In this document: piece by piece, positions 1 to 8,651 of the stretch
How positions within the stretch are numbered: the stretch's first letter is position 1
How the letters are laid out: each line of letters starts with the position of its first letter
Source of the DNA: Streptomyces sp. BK239
GTDB taxonomy: Bacteria; Actinomycetota; Actinomycetes; Streptomycetales; Streptomycetaceae
Assembly: GCF_004217285.1 (NCBI RefSeq)
Contig: NZ_SHKS01000001.1
Span: 1,247,195 to 1,311,194 of the forward strand
Reading direction: 5' to 3'
Length of the DNA: 64,000 nt
Position numbers and translations under genes: made by a program
The notes under the pieces: generated by a model
What the model was told of the DNA's origin: nothing
Database searches by the model: none
The model's input: only the letters and a program-made list of their open reading frames with translations

Positions 1-496
1 GCTGCGGCTGACCTGTGTGAGCGCGCCCACCCTGCACGACCTGCGCACCCTGCCGCACGTCCTCACCCAGCGGCTGCCCGGCGACCCCTGCGCCGTGGAG
101 GTCGAACTCACCCTGCACGCCGAGGAGTCCGGCGCACGGGCCGGACTCGCGGTCCTCGGCGACGCCTTCTCGTGGATCGGACTGCAACGCGGGACCGACG
201 GGACGGTCCACCTCGTGCACCGGTTCGCCGAGGCCGTCGCCGACCGGGAGCGGGACGCCGGCCATCCGCGGCTCGCGCCCGGTGGACGGGCCCGGCTGCG
301 CGTCGAGATCGGCGAGAGCGCGCGCTGCCGCTTCTTCTCCGACGTCGGCGACGGCATGCGCCCCTCCGGGCCCGTCTTCGCCGCCACCCCCTGGCGTTGG
401 GTCGGAGCGCTGCTCGGGCTGTTCGCCGCCGCCCCGGACCGGCCGGGGCACGCAGGGGCCGCCGTCTTCTCGCGCTTCCGGATCAGCCCCCTCTGA
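1..496 (+). CDS. GH43-type glycoside hydrolase, C-terminal part (5' partial)
   Basis: The reading frame is open to the left edge, so this is the end of a gene that starts outside the window; the GTG at 17 is probably internal. The about 164 visible residues look like the beta-xylosidase C-terminal concanavalin-like domain that follows the five-bladed propeller in many GH43 enzymes: a polar beta-rich stretch with AGLAVLGDAFSWIGLQR, then FFSDVGDG, ending in FSRFRISPL. Known: that domain usually accompanies xylosidase or arabinofuranosidase activity. Inferred: given the pectin genes downstream it may trim arabinan or xylan side chains of pectin. The catalytic domain is not visible, so the exact activity is unknown. 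Confidence 0.6.
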   Translation, partial: LRLTCVSAPTLHDLRTLPHVLTQRLPGDPCAVEVELTLHAEESGARAGLAVLGDAFSWIGLQRGTDGTVHLVHRFAEAVADRERDAGHPRLAPGGRARLRVEIGESARCRFFSDVGDGMRPSGPVFAATPWRWVGALLGLFAAAPDRPGHAGAAVFSRFRISPL

Positions 497-573
497 CGCA
501 CCGCCGCCCCCCACGCTCGGCCCCCCACACCTTCAAGAAACCCTCGTTGGATCCCAAAGAAGAGAGCCGACCA

Positions 574-1920
574 ATGAAGATCAGCGTTCACAGAAGCAGG
601 CGTGCCGCCGTGGCCGTCGCGCTCGGATCCGTCCTCGCCCTGACCGCCACCGCCTGCGGTGACGACGGCAGCGGCAGCGGCGGCGACAAGGGATCCGACG
701 GCAGCGGCAAGGGCAAGATCGTCTTCTGGGACAACAACGGCGGTGTCCGCACCGACATCTGGAAGGAGGTCATCGCCGACTTCGAGAAGCAGAACCCGGA
801 CATCAAGGTCGAGTACGTCGGCATCGCCGCCACCGAGTACCAGTCCAAGGTCGACACCGCCATCCAGGGCGGCGGCCTGCCGGACGTCGGCGGCGTCGGC
901 GCCGCGATGCTCGCCGGGTTCGCCGCGCAGAACGTGCTGGAGCCGCTGGACGACCGGGTCGGCAAGTCCTCCCTCAACGGCAAGCTCAACGAGGACATGG
1001 TCAAGGTCCTCAAGGCGTCCGGCGGCGGCGACGGCACCCTGTACTCGGTGCCGACCTCCGCCAACAACGGCGTCCTGTACTACCGCACCGACCTGTTCAA
1101 GGCGGCCGGCCTGGAGGCGCCGACGACCTGGGACAAGTTCTTCGCCGCGGCGGAGAAGCTCACCGACGCGGGCAAGAACAAGTTCGGGTACACCATCCGC
1201 GGCGGCAAGGGCTCCATCGCCCAGGCGCTGGACGCGATGTACGGCCAGAGCGGGATCACCTCGTTCTGGAACGGTGACAAGACCACCGTCAACGACCCGA
1301 AGAACGTCGCGGCGCTGGAGAAGTACGCGGCGCTCTACAAGAAGGTCACCCCCGCGGCCGACCTGAACAACGACTTCACCAAGATGGTCGCCCAGTGGGA
1401 CTCCGGCACCATCGGCATGCTGAACCACAACCTGGGCTCGTACCAGGACCACGTGAAGGCGCTCGGCGTCGAGAAGTTCCGGGGCATCCCGCAGCCGGCG
1501 GGCGCCGACGGCAAGCGGGTCCAGGTGTCCAACCCGGTCGACGGGCTCGGGCTGTTCAAGAGCTCGAAGAACAAGGACGCGGCGTGGAAGTTCATCGAGT
1601 TCGCCACCTCCAAGGCGGAGAACTCGAAGTTCAACGAGTCGGCGGGGCAGGTGCCCGCCAACAACGACGCGGCCAAGGACGCGTGGATCTCCAAGGCCGA
1701 GCCGACGAAGCTGGCCGCGCAGGCGCTGACGGACGGCTCGACGACGATCGTGCAGCTGCCGTACTACCTGCCGGACTGGAACACCATCTCCAAGTCGGAC
1801 AACGAGCCGAACTTCCAGAAGGTGCTGCTCGGCAAGACCAGCGCGAAGGACTTCCTGGACACGCTGGCCGAGCAGCTGAACAAGGCTCAGGCCGAGTGGA
1901 AGAAGCAGCAGAAGAGCTGA
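574..1920 (+). CDS. Sugar ABC transporter substrate-binding lipoprotein (family 1)
   Basis: 448 residues. The signal peptide has an Arg-rich start, a hydrophobic core and a lipobox ending ALTATAC with Cys28 as the lipidation site, followed by a Gly/Ser/Asp linker typical of Streptomyces lipoproteins. The mature part has the family-1 solute-binding pattern (KIVFWDNNGG early, then AAMLAGFAAQNVLEPL and VPTSANNGVLYYRTD). The ATG at 574 follows a purine-rich GAAGAGAG site. It probably binds an oligosaccharide and delivers it to two membrane permeases, but no permease or ATPase gene is adjacent on the right; they may lie upstream of the window. Its place between a GH43 enzyme and pectin enzymes suggests a pectin or rhamnogalacturonan oligomer as ligand (inference). 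Confidence 0.88.
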   Translation: MKISVHRSRRAAVAVALGSVLALTATACGDDGSGSGGDKGSDGSGKGKIVFWDNNGGVRTDIWKEVIADFEKQNPDIKVEYVGIAATEYQSKVDTAIQGGGLPDVGGVGAAMLAGFAAQNVLEPLDDRVGKSSLNGKLNEDMVKVLKASGGGDGTLYSVPTSANNGVLYYRTDLFKAAGLEAPTTWDKFFAAAEKLTDAGKNKFGYTIRGGKGSIAQALDAMYGQSGITSFWNGDKTTVNDPKNVAALEKYAALYKKVTPAADLNNDFTKMVAQWDSGTIGMLNHNLGSYQDHVKALGVEKFRGIPQPAGADGKRVQVSNPVDGLGLFKSSKNKDAAWKFIEFATSKAENSKFNESAGQVPANNDAAKDAWISKAEPTKLAAQALTDGSTTIVQLPYYLPDWNTISKSDNEPNFQKVLLGKTSAKDFLDTLAEQLNKAQAEWKKQQKS

Positions 1921-1931
1921 CGTCGCACGGG

Positions 1932-1955
1932 GCGGCCCGTGGTCCCGCGGGCCGC
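1932..1955 (+). terminator. Short GC-rich hairpin after the binding-protein gene
   Basis: GCGGCCCG and CGGGCCGC form an 8-bp stem with an 8-nt loop starting 11 nt after the stop codon. There is no T run, which is usual for Streptomyces terminators. It may attenuate read-through into the esterase gene. Confidence 0.4.
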
Positions 1956-1972
1956 GGGCCGTCCCCGGCCTT

Positions 1973-2019
1973 CGCGCCCACGCGGCGGAGCCGCGCATCG
2001 GTACGGCCCCGCGCCCCTG
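1973..2019 (-). repeat. Dispersed Streptomyces-type intergenic repeat, copy A (inverted)
   Basis: The minus strand reads CAGGGGCGCGGGGC, a short variable stretch, then GCGGCTCCGCCGCG and GGGCGCG. The same blocks occur on the plus strand at 63792-63837. I recognise this as a sequence commonly found between genes in Streptomyces genomes. It has a GGCTCCGCC hairpin core. Function unknown. Confidence 0.5.
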
Positions 2020-2056
2020 AGGAAACTGCACCCCCTCTGTTGAAAGGTGCACCATC

Positions 2057-2851
2057 GTGTCTCTTACGCGCAGACAGGTTGCCGCTGCGGCCCTCTCCGT
2101 CCCCCTCGCCTTCGCGGGCGCCGGCGCCGCGCACGCCGGGCCCCGCCGGGAGAGGACCCTCTACATCGCCGGCGACTCCACCGCCGCCCAGAAGTACGCC
2201 GACGCCGCGCCCGAGACGGGGTGGGGGACGGCGCTGCCCTTCTTCCTCCGCGAGTCGGTGGCCGTCGCCAACCACGCCGTGAACGGCCGGAGTTCGAAGA
2301 GCTTCGTCGACGAGGGGCGGCTCGACGCGATCCTTGCCGTGATCCGGCCCGGCGACGTGCTGCTCGTGCAGTTCGCGCACAACGACGAGAAGACGACCGA
2401 CCCCACCCGGTACACCGAGCCCTGGACGACCTACCGGGAGTTCTTACGGAGGTACGTCGACGGGGCCCGGGCGCGCGGGGCGCGGCCGGTGCTGCTGACG
2501 CCCGTGGAACGGCGGCGGTTCGACGCGGCGGGCGACGCCGTGCCGAGCCACGGCGAGTATCCGGCGGCGATGCGCGCGCTGGCGCGGGAGGAGGGCGTCC
2601 CCCTGCTCGACCTCCAGGCGCAGTCGCTCGCGCTGTGGCAGGAGCTCGGGGTGGAGGGGACGAAGACCTACTTCAACTGGACCGGGTCCGAGCAGGACAA
2701 CACGCACTTCAATCCGCCCGGCGCGATCGCCCTGGCCCGGCTCGTCGCCGCGGGTCTGGCGTGCGACCGGGTGCTCGCGCGCCGGGACGTACGCCGGCTG
2801 GACGCGCAGATCCCGGTCTCATGGATCACCTGGCCGCCGCCCGCTTCCTGA
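2057..2851 (+). CDS. Secreted GDSL-type rhamnogalacturonan acetylesterase
   Basis: 264 residues. The GTG start follows GAAAGG at about 10 nt. A signal peptide with TRRQVAAAALS (possibly Tat) ends near AHAGP. The SGNH/GDSL hydrolase blocks are visible: YIAGDST with nucleophile Ser41, an Asn in HAVNGRSS (block II), QFAHND (block III, about residues 106-111) and QDNTHF (block V, catalytic Asp/His about residues 214-218). This is the arrangement of rhamnogalacturonan acetylesterases (CE12-like), which remove acetyl groups from the RG-I backbone of pectin. It lies 36 bp before the pectate lyase gene, and the pair probably works together on acetylated pectin outside the cell. Substrate is inferred from family and neighbours. 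Confidence 0.85.
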   Translation: MSLTRRQVAAAALSVPLAFAGAGAAHAGPRRERTLYIAGDSTAAQKYADAAPETGWGTALPFFLRESVAVANHAVNGRSSKSFVDEGRLDAILAVIRPGDVLLVQFAHNDEKTTDPTRYTEPWTTYREFLRRYVDGARARGARPVLLTPVERRRFDAAGDAVPSHGEYPAAMRALAREEGVPLLDLQAQSLALWQELGVEGTKTYFNWTGSEQDNTHFNPPGAIALARLVAAGLACDRVLARRDVRRLDAQIPVSWITWPPPAS

Positions 2852-2886
2852 GAGTCATCCCTTCGACGCCGAAAGAGAGCCGCACC

Positions 2887-4203
2887 GTGAACGCACAGAG
2901 ATGGCATGGGCATGCTGTAAGCATGGCCGTGGTCGGCTGCACCGCCCTCGCGCTGACCGTCACCGCCCCCACCGCCCAGGCCCAGCCCTTCCACGACCCC
3001 GCCCGGCAGACCCTCCCGGCGGGCGACGGATGGGCGTCCTACGGCACCGGGACCACCGGCGGAGCCGCCGCCGACGCCCAGCACGTGTACACCGTCACCA
3101 CCTGGGCCGAGTTCAAGGCCGCCCTCGCCGCCGGCGGCAGCGCACCCAAGATCATCAAGGTGAAGGGCACGATCGACGCCGTGTCGCAGGGGTGCGAATC
3201 GCTCGCCGCCCCCGGCTACGACTTCGACGCCTACCTCGCGAAGTACGCGCCGGAGAAGTGGGGCCTGGACACCGACCTGAGCGCCGAGCCCGACGACAGC
3301 CCCGAAGGGCTGCGCCGCGTCTCCGCCGCCAACCAGGACCAGCTGATCAAGGCGAGCGTCCCCGCCAACACCACCATCATCGGAGTCGGCCGCAACGCCG
3401 GGTTCAAGGGCGCAAGCCTGCAGATCAGGGCCGTCGACAACGTCATCGTCCGCAACCTCGCCTTCGAGAGCCCCGTCGACTGCTTCCCCCAGTGGGACCC
3501 CACCGACGGCTCCAAGGGCAACTGGAACTCCGAGTACGACACCGCCGTCGTCTACGGCTCCACCCACGTCTGGCTGGACCACAACACCTTCACCGACGGC
3601 TCCCACCCCGACAGCGCCGCGCCCACGTACTTCGGGATGCTCTACCAGCAGCACGACGGCGAACTGGACATCGTCCGCGGCTCCGACCACGTCACCGCGT
3701 CCTGGAACGTCTTCACCGACCACGACAAGACGATCCTGATCGGCAACAGCGACAGCGAGTCCACCGCCGCGGGCGACCGGGGCAAGCTCAAGGTCACCTT
3801 TCACCACAACCTGTTCTCCCACCTGGTCGAGCGGGCGCCCCGGGTGCGGTTCGGGCAGGTCGACTCCTACAACAACCACTTCGTCGCCGACTCCTCCTAC
3901 TCCTACAGCTTCGGCATCGGCAAGGAGTCCCAACTCGTCGCCCAGCACAACGCGTTCACCCTGCCCAGCGGGGTCAGCGCGGCCAAGGCGCTGAAGCGGT
4001 GGAACGACTCGCCGGTCACCGCCGACGACAACCACGTCAACGGCAAGCCCGTCGACCTGATCGCCGTGCACAACGCCGAGATCCCCGGCGAGACGCTCCG
4101 CTCCGGCGCGGGCTGGACGCCGACCCTGCGCACCAGGGTCGACCCGCCCCGGGCCGTCCCCGGGATCGTCCGCGCCGGAGCCGGCGCCGGGAAGATCTGC
4201 TGA
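2887..4203 (+). CDS. Secreted pectate lyase, family PL1
   Basis: 438 residues. The GTG at 2887 is chosen because GAAAGAGAG lies about 8 nt upstream and a normal signal peptide follows (MAVVGCTALALTVTAPTAQAQ ends the leader). The protein carries the hallmarks of parallel beta-helix pectate lyases: the Ca2+-binding Asp region, VWLDHNTFTDG and RAPRVRFGQVDSYNN, which contains the catalytic and substrate-binding arginines. It cleaves demethylated polygalacturonate by beta-elimination in the presence of Ca2+. The neighbouring acetylesterase and pectinesterase would prepare its substrate. Length and motifs fit the family fully. Confidence 0.92.
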   Translation: MNAQRWHGHAVSMAVVGCTALALTVTAPTAQAQPFHDPARQTLPAGDGWASYGTGTTGGAAADAQHVYTVTTWAEFKAALAAGGSAPKIIKVKGTIDAVSQGCESLAAPGYDFDAYLAKYAPEKWGLDTDLSAEPDDSPEGLRRVSAANQDQLIKASVPANTTIIGVGRNAGFKGASLQIRAVDNVIVRNLAFESPVDCFPQWDPTDGSKGNWNSEYDTAVVYGSTHVWLDHNTFTDGSHPDSAAPTYFGMLYQQHDGELDIVRGSDHVTASWNVFTDHDKTILIGNSDSESTAAGDRGKLKVTFHHNLFSHLVERAPRVRFGQVDSYNNHFVADSSYSYSFGIGKESQLVAQHNAFTLPSGVSAAKALKRWNDSPVTADDNHVNGKPVDLIAVHNAEIPGETLRSGAGWTPTLRTRVDPPRAVPGIVRAGAGAGKIC

Positions 4204-4220
4204 CCCGACGCCGTCACGAC

Positions 4221-4246
4221 GGGCCGGGACCCCACGGTCCCGGCCC
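4221..4246 (+). terminator. Perfect 11-bp hairpin after pectate lyase gene
   Basis: GGGCCGGGACC, a 4-nt loop (CCAC), then GGTCCCGGCCC, 17 nt past the stop. It is a strong GC-rich stem without a long T run. It may end the pectate lyase transcript or reduce expression of the pectinesterase gene that follows. Confidence 0.7.
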
Positions 4247-4285
4247 GCTCTCCTCCACCCGAGCCGCACGCGAAGGAGCACCCGC

Positions 4286-5452
4286 ATGCCCTCGCCCCAC
4301 CCCCGGCCGCTCCTGTCCCGCAGGGGCTTCCTGACCGTCGCCGCCGGCGCGCCCGCCGCCCTCGGACTGTCGGCCGCGCACTCCGCCCACGCCGCCGCCG
4401 AACCCCGGACCCGCCCGGACCGCCCGTTCGGCCGCTTCGGCTCCCCGGCCGCCCGCCTCACCCCGTCCGCCCTGTACGTCGACCCGTTGGGCCGCGGCGA
4501 CCACACCTCGGTCCGCGACGCCGTGGCCGCCGCCACGGGCAGCGGCCGGACCCTCGTCATCGCCCCCGGCGTCTACCGCGAGACCGTCGCCGTCGACGCC
4601 ACCCGCACCGAGGCGACCTGGATCGGCGCCTCGGAGGACCCGCACGACGTGGTGATCGTGTACGACAACGCGGCCGGCACCCCCAGGCCCGGCGGCGGCA
4701 CCCACGGCACCACCGGGTCGGCCACCACCACCGTGCAGGCCGACGGCTTCACCGCCCGCTGGATCACCTTCGCCAACGACTGGCTGCGCGCCGACCACCC
4801 CGGCGTCACCGGCACCCAGGCCGTCGCCCTCAAGGTCCAGGGCGACCGCTCCGCCTTCCACCACTGCCGCTTCCTCGGTCACCAGGACACCCTGTACGCC
4901 GACACCACGGCCCTCGGCGTCTTCGCCCGCCAGTACTACTCCCACTGCTACGCCGAGGGGGACGTCGACTTCGTCTTCGGCCGGGCCACCGCGGTCTTCG
5001 AGCACTGCCGCCTGCGCACCCTGACCCGCGCCGACCTGGCCGGCGCCCCCTACGGGTTCGTCTTCGCCCCCTCCACCGCCGCCGCCAACCCGCGCGGCTA
5101 CCTGGTCACCAGGAGCCGCGTCACCAGCGAAGCCCCGGACGCGTACTACAAGCTGGCCCGCCCCTGGGTGCCCAGCTCCGACACCACCGCCCGCCCCATG
5201 CTCACCGTCCGCGACAGCCGCCTCGGGCCCGGCATCGACGCGGCCGCGCCCTACACCGACATGTCGAGTTCCTTCCCGTGGCAGTCGATGCGGTTCGCCG
5301 AGTACCGCAACTCCGGACCGGGCGCCGAGATCACCGTGCCCGGGAACAGGCCCCAACTCACCCGCGAGCAGGCCGAGTCGGCGACCCGGGAGGCGTGGCT
5401 CGGCGACTGGACCCCGTGGAAGGAGCCTGTGATCACCGCACCTGGTCCCTGA
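4286..5452 (+). CDS. Secreted pectinesterase, family CE8 (Tat substrate)
   Basis: 388 residues; the ATG follows GAAGGAG. A twin-arginine signal (SRRGFL, residues 11-16) and hydrophobic stretch ending AHAAA indicate Tat export. Pectinesterase motifs are in order: GVYRETV, GHQDTLYAD (oxyanion Gln and first catalytic Asp, about residues 198-206), GDVDFVFG (catalytic Asp nucleophile, about 226-233) and LARPW (about 289-293, the LGRPW box with Ala in place of Gly). It de-esterifies homogalacturonan methyl esters to give the substrate of the PL1 lyase encoded just upstream. It is last in the left-hand pectin group. Confidence 0.92.
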   Translation: MPSPHPRPLLSRRGFLTVAAGAPAALGLSAAHSAHAAAEPRTRPDRPFGRFGSPAARLTPSALYVDPLGRGDHTSVRDAVAAATGSGRTLVIAPGVYRETVAVDATRTEATWIGASEDPHDVVIVYDNAAGTPRPGGGTHGTTGSATTTVQADGFTARWITFANDWLRADHPGVTGTQAVALKVQGDRSAFHHCRFLGHQDTLYADTTALGVFARQYYSHCYAEGDVDFVFGRATAVFEHCRLRTLTRADLAGAPYGFVFAPSTAAANPRGYLVTRSRVTSEAPDAYYKLARPWVPSSDTTARPMLTVRDSRLGPGIDAAAPYTDMSSSFPWQSMRFAEYRNSGPGAEITVPGNRPQLTREQAESATREAWLGDWTPWKEPVITAPGP

Positions 5453-5500
5453 CCGGCCCGACGCCTTCCCGCGTGCCCCGTCCGCGCGGCCCGGGCTGCC

Positions 5501-6370
5501 TCAGTCGTCGTCCTGGGCCGCGAAACCGCCGCCCACGAAACGGTCGGCGGAGCCCGCCCTCGCGGTGGCGGCGTAGCTGTCGTCCTTGGCGTCCCGGCCG
5601 CCGCGCTCGTGGCTGTACTGCCCCGCGAACACCCACTCGCCCTTGGGGACCGTACGGCCTTCCTTGAGCACCCAGGTGTAGACGAGGTAGCCGTCCCGTT
5701 CGGCGACCGTGAACGTGAAGTCGGCTTCCGCCAGGGAGCGCCAGGCCCCGGCCGGTGACACGCCGCCGGTCTGCGCCACCTTCAACGTCACGGTGAGCGA
5801 GGTCAGTTGCTCGGCGGCCTTGAGGGTGACATTGCTCTGCCCCCAGAAGTCGTTGCTGTGCGGGTCGACCGAGCCGTCCGACCACAGCGGGCCGTCCTCG
5901 GCGCCGCGGGAGGGCGGCGGAGCCGTGGTGACGGGGGGCGGGGCCGGGGTCGAGGGGGTGGACCGGGCGCTGTGCGACGGGGAGGCGCTCGGCTCGACCG
6001 GCTCCCGCCTCTCCTGACCGGAACTCGGCGCCGGCTTCGGGGAGGCGGGCGGACGGCTGGTGGCCTCGGGGGAGGGGACCGGCGGCGAGGACACCGCCAC
6101 CGTCTGCTGCTGCGGCGGGGTGTCGCCCCGTACGGCGGACGCCACCGCGTAGCCGCCGACCGCGAGCATGCCCGCGACGGCCGCCGTGGCCCCCACGATC
6201 CGCGTCCAGCTCCACAGGGGCGGCCGGGCGTCCCGGCGTGCGGCCCGCTCCTCGCCGGCCATGCCGCGCTCGATCCGGGCGAGGATCCGCTCGCGGTTCG
6301 GCTCGTGCGCCCCGGCCGCCCCGCGCAGCCGGGCGCGCAGCTCGTCGTGCACGTCCCGCCGCATCGTCAT
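5501..6370 (-). CDS. Membrane protein paired with sigma factor (putative anti-sigma)
   Basis: 289 residues, starting inside the end of the sigma gene (ATGA overlap at 6367-6370), so the two are translationally coupled. Layout: a charged cytoplasmic N-terminus of about 50 residues (ERILARIERGMAGEE), one membrane helix (ATAAVAGMLAVGGYAVASAV, about 57-76), a long Pro/Ser/Thr linker (about 82-150) and an extracellular domain with NDFWGQSNVTLK and WVFAGQYSHERGGRDAKDD. This is the shape of membrane anti-sigma factors, but there is no zinc-type HxxxCxxC motif. Inferred: the N-terminal part holds the sigma factor and the outer domain senses an external signal. I do not recognise the outer domain. Confidence 0.75.
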   Translation of the reverse strand: MTMRRDVHDELRARLRGAAGAHEPNRERILARIERGMAGEERAARRDARPPLWSWTRIVGATAAVAGMLAVGGYAVASAVRGDTPPQQQTVAVSSPPVPSPEATSRPPASPKPAPSSGQERREPVEPSASPSHSARSTPSTPAPPPVTTAPPPSRGAEDGPLWSDGSVDPHSNDFWGQSNVTLKAAEQLTSLTVTLKVAQTGGVSPAGAWRSLAEADFTFTVAERDGYLVYTWVLKEGRTVPKGEWVFAGQYSHERGGRDAKDDSYAATARAGSADRFVGGGFAAQDDD

Positions 6371-6939
6371 CGGTTCCTTCCTCCGGCCTGGCCGGTGCGG
6401 ACCGTGAGCACGGCGTGCTGCACCTTGCGCGGAGCGCCTTGTGGGCCGAGCAGCTTCTGCAACTCGGCCATTCCCTTGGAGGTCTGGCTCTTCACCGTAC
6501 CCACCGAGACCCCGAGCGCGAGCGCGGTGTCCTTCTCCGAGAGGTCGAAGGCGTGCCGCAGCACCACACAGGCCCGCTTGCGGAACGGGAGTCTACGCAG
6601 CGCCGACTGGACGTCCACCACGCCCGCCACGTCGGGGTTCTCCGTCGTCTCCTCGCGCTGCGACCAGAACAGGGTGATCCTGCGGCGCTCGCGCACGGCG
6701 CTGCGGATCCGGGTGCGGGCGAGGTTGGCGACGACACCGCGCGCGTACGCCACCGGGTGGTCGGCCGAGCGGACCCGGTCCCAGCGGTGCCACAGCGCCA
6801 GCAGCGCGTCCGCCGCCAGATCGTCGGCGGCGTCCGCCTCTCCGGTCAACAGATGGGCGAGTCTGGACAGTTCGGCGTAGTGGCGTTCGAAGAAGTCGTG
6901 GAACTCCACCGAGGCGGCGTCGTCGACGACTGTGCCCAC
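6367..6939 (-). CDS. SigE-family ECF RNA polymerase sigma factor
   Basis: 190 residues; GTG at 6939 with AGAGG about 6 nt upstream. Region 2 is seen in FFERHYAELSRLAHLLTG and ALLALWHRWDRV; region 4 in LPFRKRACVVLRHAFDLS and ALGVSVGTVKSQTSKGM, the helix-turn-helix that reads the -35 box. This is the short actinobacterial SigE type that lacks region 1 and most of region 3. The overlapping downstream gene codes for its probable membrane regulator. A 20-bp palindrome and extra half-sites lie about 52-80 bp upstream (6991-7018) and may be an operator at its promoter. Its regulon is not visible here. Confidence 0.9.
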   Translation of the reverse strand: MGTVVDDAASVEFHDFFERHYAELSRLAHLLTGEADAADDLAADALLALWHRWDRVRSADHPVAYARGVVANLARTRIRSAVRERRRITLFWSQREETTENPDVAGVVDVQSALRRLPFRKRACVVLRHAFDLSEKDTALALGVSVGTVKSQTSKGMAELQKLLGPQGAPRKVQHAVLTVRTGQAGGRNR

Positions 6940-6990
6940 GGGTGACCTCTTCTCGCTGCGGACTGCCGGCGTCCCGGCCGGGGATGCATG

Positions 6991-7018
6991 CATGTCATGT
7001 GAATGACATGGGGATGTC
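6991..7018. promoter_or_regulatory. Palindromic operator candidate upstream of sigma gene
   Basis: CATGTCATGTGAATGACATG is a perfect 8-bp inverted repeat with a 4-nt centre (6991-7010). GACAT/ATGTC half-sites recur immediately to its right (GACAT, GGGG, ATGTC, 7005-7018). The region is A+T-rich for this genome and lies 52-80 bp before the sigma start codon, where a regulator or sigma autoregulation would act. Confidence 0.5.
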
Positions 7019-7151
7019 CCGGGGAGGACGTCGGGACGAGATCCGGAAGCGTAGCAGTGATCATCGGCTCGGCCCGGCACAGGGGTTCGAGTTGGCTCGA
7101 ACGGTGCGACTAGTTCCCAGGCGTCCCGGCGCCTGAGCGCCCGACGGCCCC

Positions 7152-8600
7152 TCAGCCCTTCAGGGCCGCCTTCATCGCGGCCCTGGCGACCGGGGCGGCC
7201 AGGCCGTTGCCGCTGACCTCCGAGCGCTGCGCGTTCGACTGCTCCACCACGACCGCCACGGCGACCGCCTTGCCGCCGGCCTTCCCGTACGAGGTGAACC
7301 AGGCGTACGGCGTCTGGCTGTTGTTCTCGCCGTGCTGGGCGGTGCCCGTCTTCCCGCCGACGGCGACCCCGTCGATCCGGGCGTTGGTACCGGTGCCCTG
7401 TTCCACGACCGTCCGCATCGCCGACTGAAGCTGCTCGGCCGTGCCGGCGCTGACGACCCGCGTCGTCGACGGCTTGTCGTACTCCTCCAGCGCGTTGCCG
7501 CCGCCGTCGGTGATCTCCGAGACCATGTGGGGCGAGACGAGCACCCCGTCGTTGGCTATGGCGGCCGACACCATGGCCATCTGGAGCGGGGTCGCGGTCA
7601 CGTCGTACTGGCCGATGCCGCTGAGGGCGGTCGACGACGCGTTCATGCCGGACGGGTACACGCTCGGGTAGGCCCGCACGGGCACGTCCTGCGACGTGTC
7701 GTCGAAGCCGAACTTCTCCGCCATGGCCCGCACCTTGTCCTGCCCCAGCTGGACGGCCATGTGGCCGAAGACGGTGTTGCACGAGTACTGGAGCGCCACC
7801 CGGATCGAGGCGTTCGCGCACGGGGCGGAGGCGCTCTCGTTGCGCAGGACCGTCCTCGTGCCCGGCAGCGGATAGGGGTCCGGGCTGTCCGTCGGCTGGT
7901 CCACCGACGTGTACAGGCCGCTCTCCAGCGCCGCCGCCGCGACGACCAGCTTGAACGTGGAGCCCGGCGGCAGCGGCTGCCGCAGCGCCCGGTTGGTGAG
8001 CGGCTTGTCCGGGTCGGCGGTGAGCTTCTTCCACGCGGCCCCGGCGGTGTCGGCGGCGGTCAGCGAGGACGGGTCGTACGACGGCGTCGACACGACCGCC
8101 AGCAGCTTCCCGGTGGCCGGGTCGATGGCGACGGCCGCGCCCTTCTTGTCGCCGAGCGCGTCGTAGGCGGCCTTCTGCACGGCCGGGTCGATCGTGGTGA
8201 CCACGTCACCCGGAGCGGCCCGGGTGTCGGTGACCGCGTCCATCACGGTCCGCAGCCTCGGGTCGGTGCCGTTGAGCAGATCGGCGTAGACGCCTTCCAG
8301 TTGTGTGGGGGCGTAGCTCTGGGAGGCGTAGCCCGTCACCGCCGCGTACAGCTCGCCGTCCGTGTACGTGCGCCGGTACTTGAGGTCGCTGCCCGTCGTG
8401 GCCGCCGAGCCGGTGATCGCCTTGCCGGCCACGACGATGTTGCCCAGCGGCGCCGAGTACGTCTCGATCGCGTTCCGCCGGTTGTCCTGGTCGTCCGCCA
8501 GCGCCCGGCCCTCGTAGAACTGCACCCAGGTCGCCCGGAGCAACAGGGCGAGGGTCAGCAGCAGCGTGAAGAGCGAGGCGCGCCTGATCGTCTTGTTCAT
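7152..8600 (-). CDS. PbpA-like class B penicillin-binding transpeptidase
   Basis: 482 residues. It has one N-terminal membrane anchor (ASLFTLLLTLALLLRATWVQ), a short dimerisation-like region (SAPLGNIVVAGKAITGS) and a C-terminal transpeptidase with all three active-site boxes: GSTFK (SxxK, about residue 216), YSCNT (SxN, about 272) and GKTGTAQ (KTG, about 416). It cross-links peptidoglycan outside the membrane. Known: the main Streptomyces pbpA homologues usually follow an ftsW/rodA gene; here it stands alone, so it is probably an accessory paralogue. No clear ribosome-binding site precedes ATG 8600; instead a 14-bp hairpin and three periodic repeats fill the leader (see 8617-8701). Confidence 0.88.
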   Translation of the reverse strand: MNKTIRRASLFTLLLTLALLLRATWVQFYEGRALADDQDNRRNAIETYSAPLGNIVVAGKAITGSAATTGSDLKYRRTYTDGELYAAVTGYASQSYAPTQLEGVYADLLNGTDPRLRTVMDAVTDTRAAPGDVVTTIDPAVQKAAYDALGDKKGAAVAIDPATGKLLAVVSTPSYDPSSLTAADTAGAAWKKLTADPDKPLTNRALRQPLPPGSTFKLVVAAAALESGLYTSVDQPTDSPDPYPLPGTRTVLRNESASAPCANASIRVALQYSCNTVFGHMAVQLGQDKVRAMAEKFGFDDTSQDVPVRAYPSVYPSGMNASSTALSGIGQYDVTATPLQMAMVSAAIANDGVLVSPHMVSEITDGGGNALEEYDKPSTTRVVSAGTAEQLQSAMRTVVEQGTGTNARIDGVAVGGKTGTAQHGENNSQTPYAWFTSYGKAGGKAVAVAVVVEQSNAQRSEVSGNGLAAPVARAAMKAALKG

Positions 8601-8616
8601 CGCACCCGGAAAGACG

Positions 8617-8651
8617 AACCGGCGGAAGGGGATCGTTCCCTTCCGCCGGTT
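8617..8651. terminator. 14-bp perfect hairpin between GNAT and PBP genes
   Basis: AACCGGCGGAAGGG, a 7-nt loop, then CCCTTCCGCCGGTT. On the minus strand it lies 70 nt after the GNAT stop and 17 nt before the PBP start codon. On the plus strand it is followed by TTTTC. It may terminate GNAT transcripts, or be part of the PBP leader RNA and limit its translation. Confidence 0.65.

Noticed and set aside
2668..4560. Long open frame on the minus strand across the pectate lyase gene
   Set aside because: Gly/Val/Asp/Ala-rich composition typical of the antisense of a high-G+C gene; the + strand has all PL1 motifs.
7118..7135. CAGGCG...CGCCTG hairpin after the PBP gene as terminator
   Set aside because: Only a 6-bp stem and it lies between same-strand genes upstream of nothing it clearly terminates; too weak to list.
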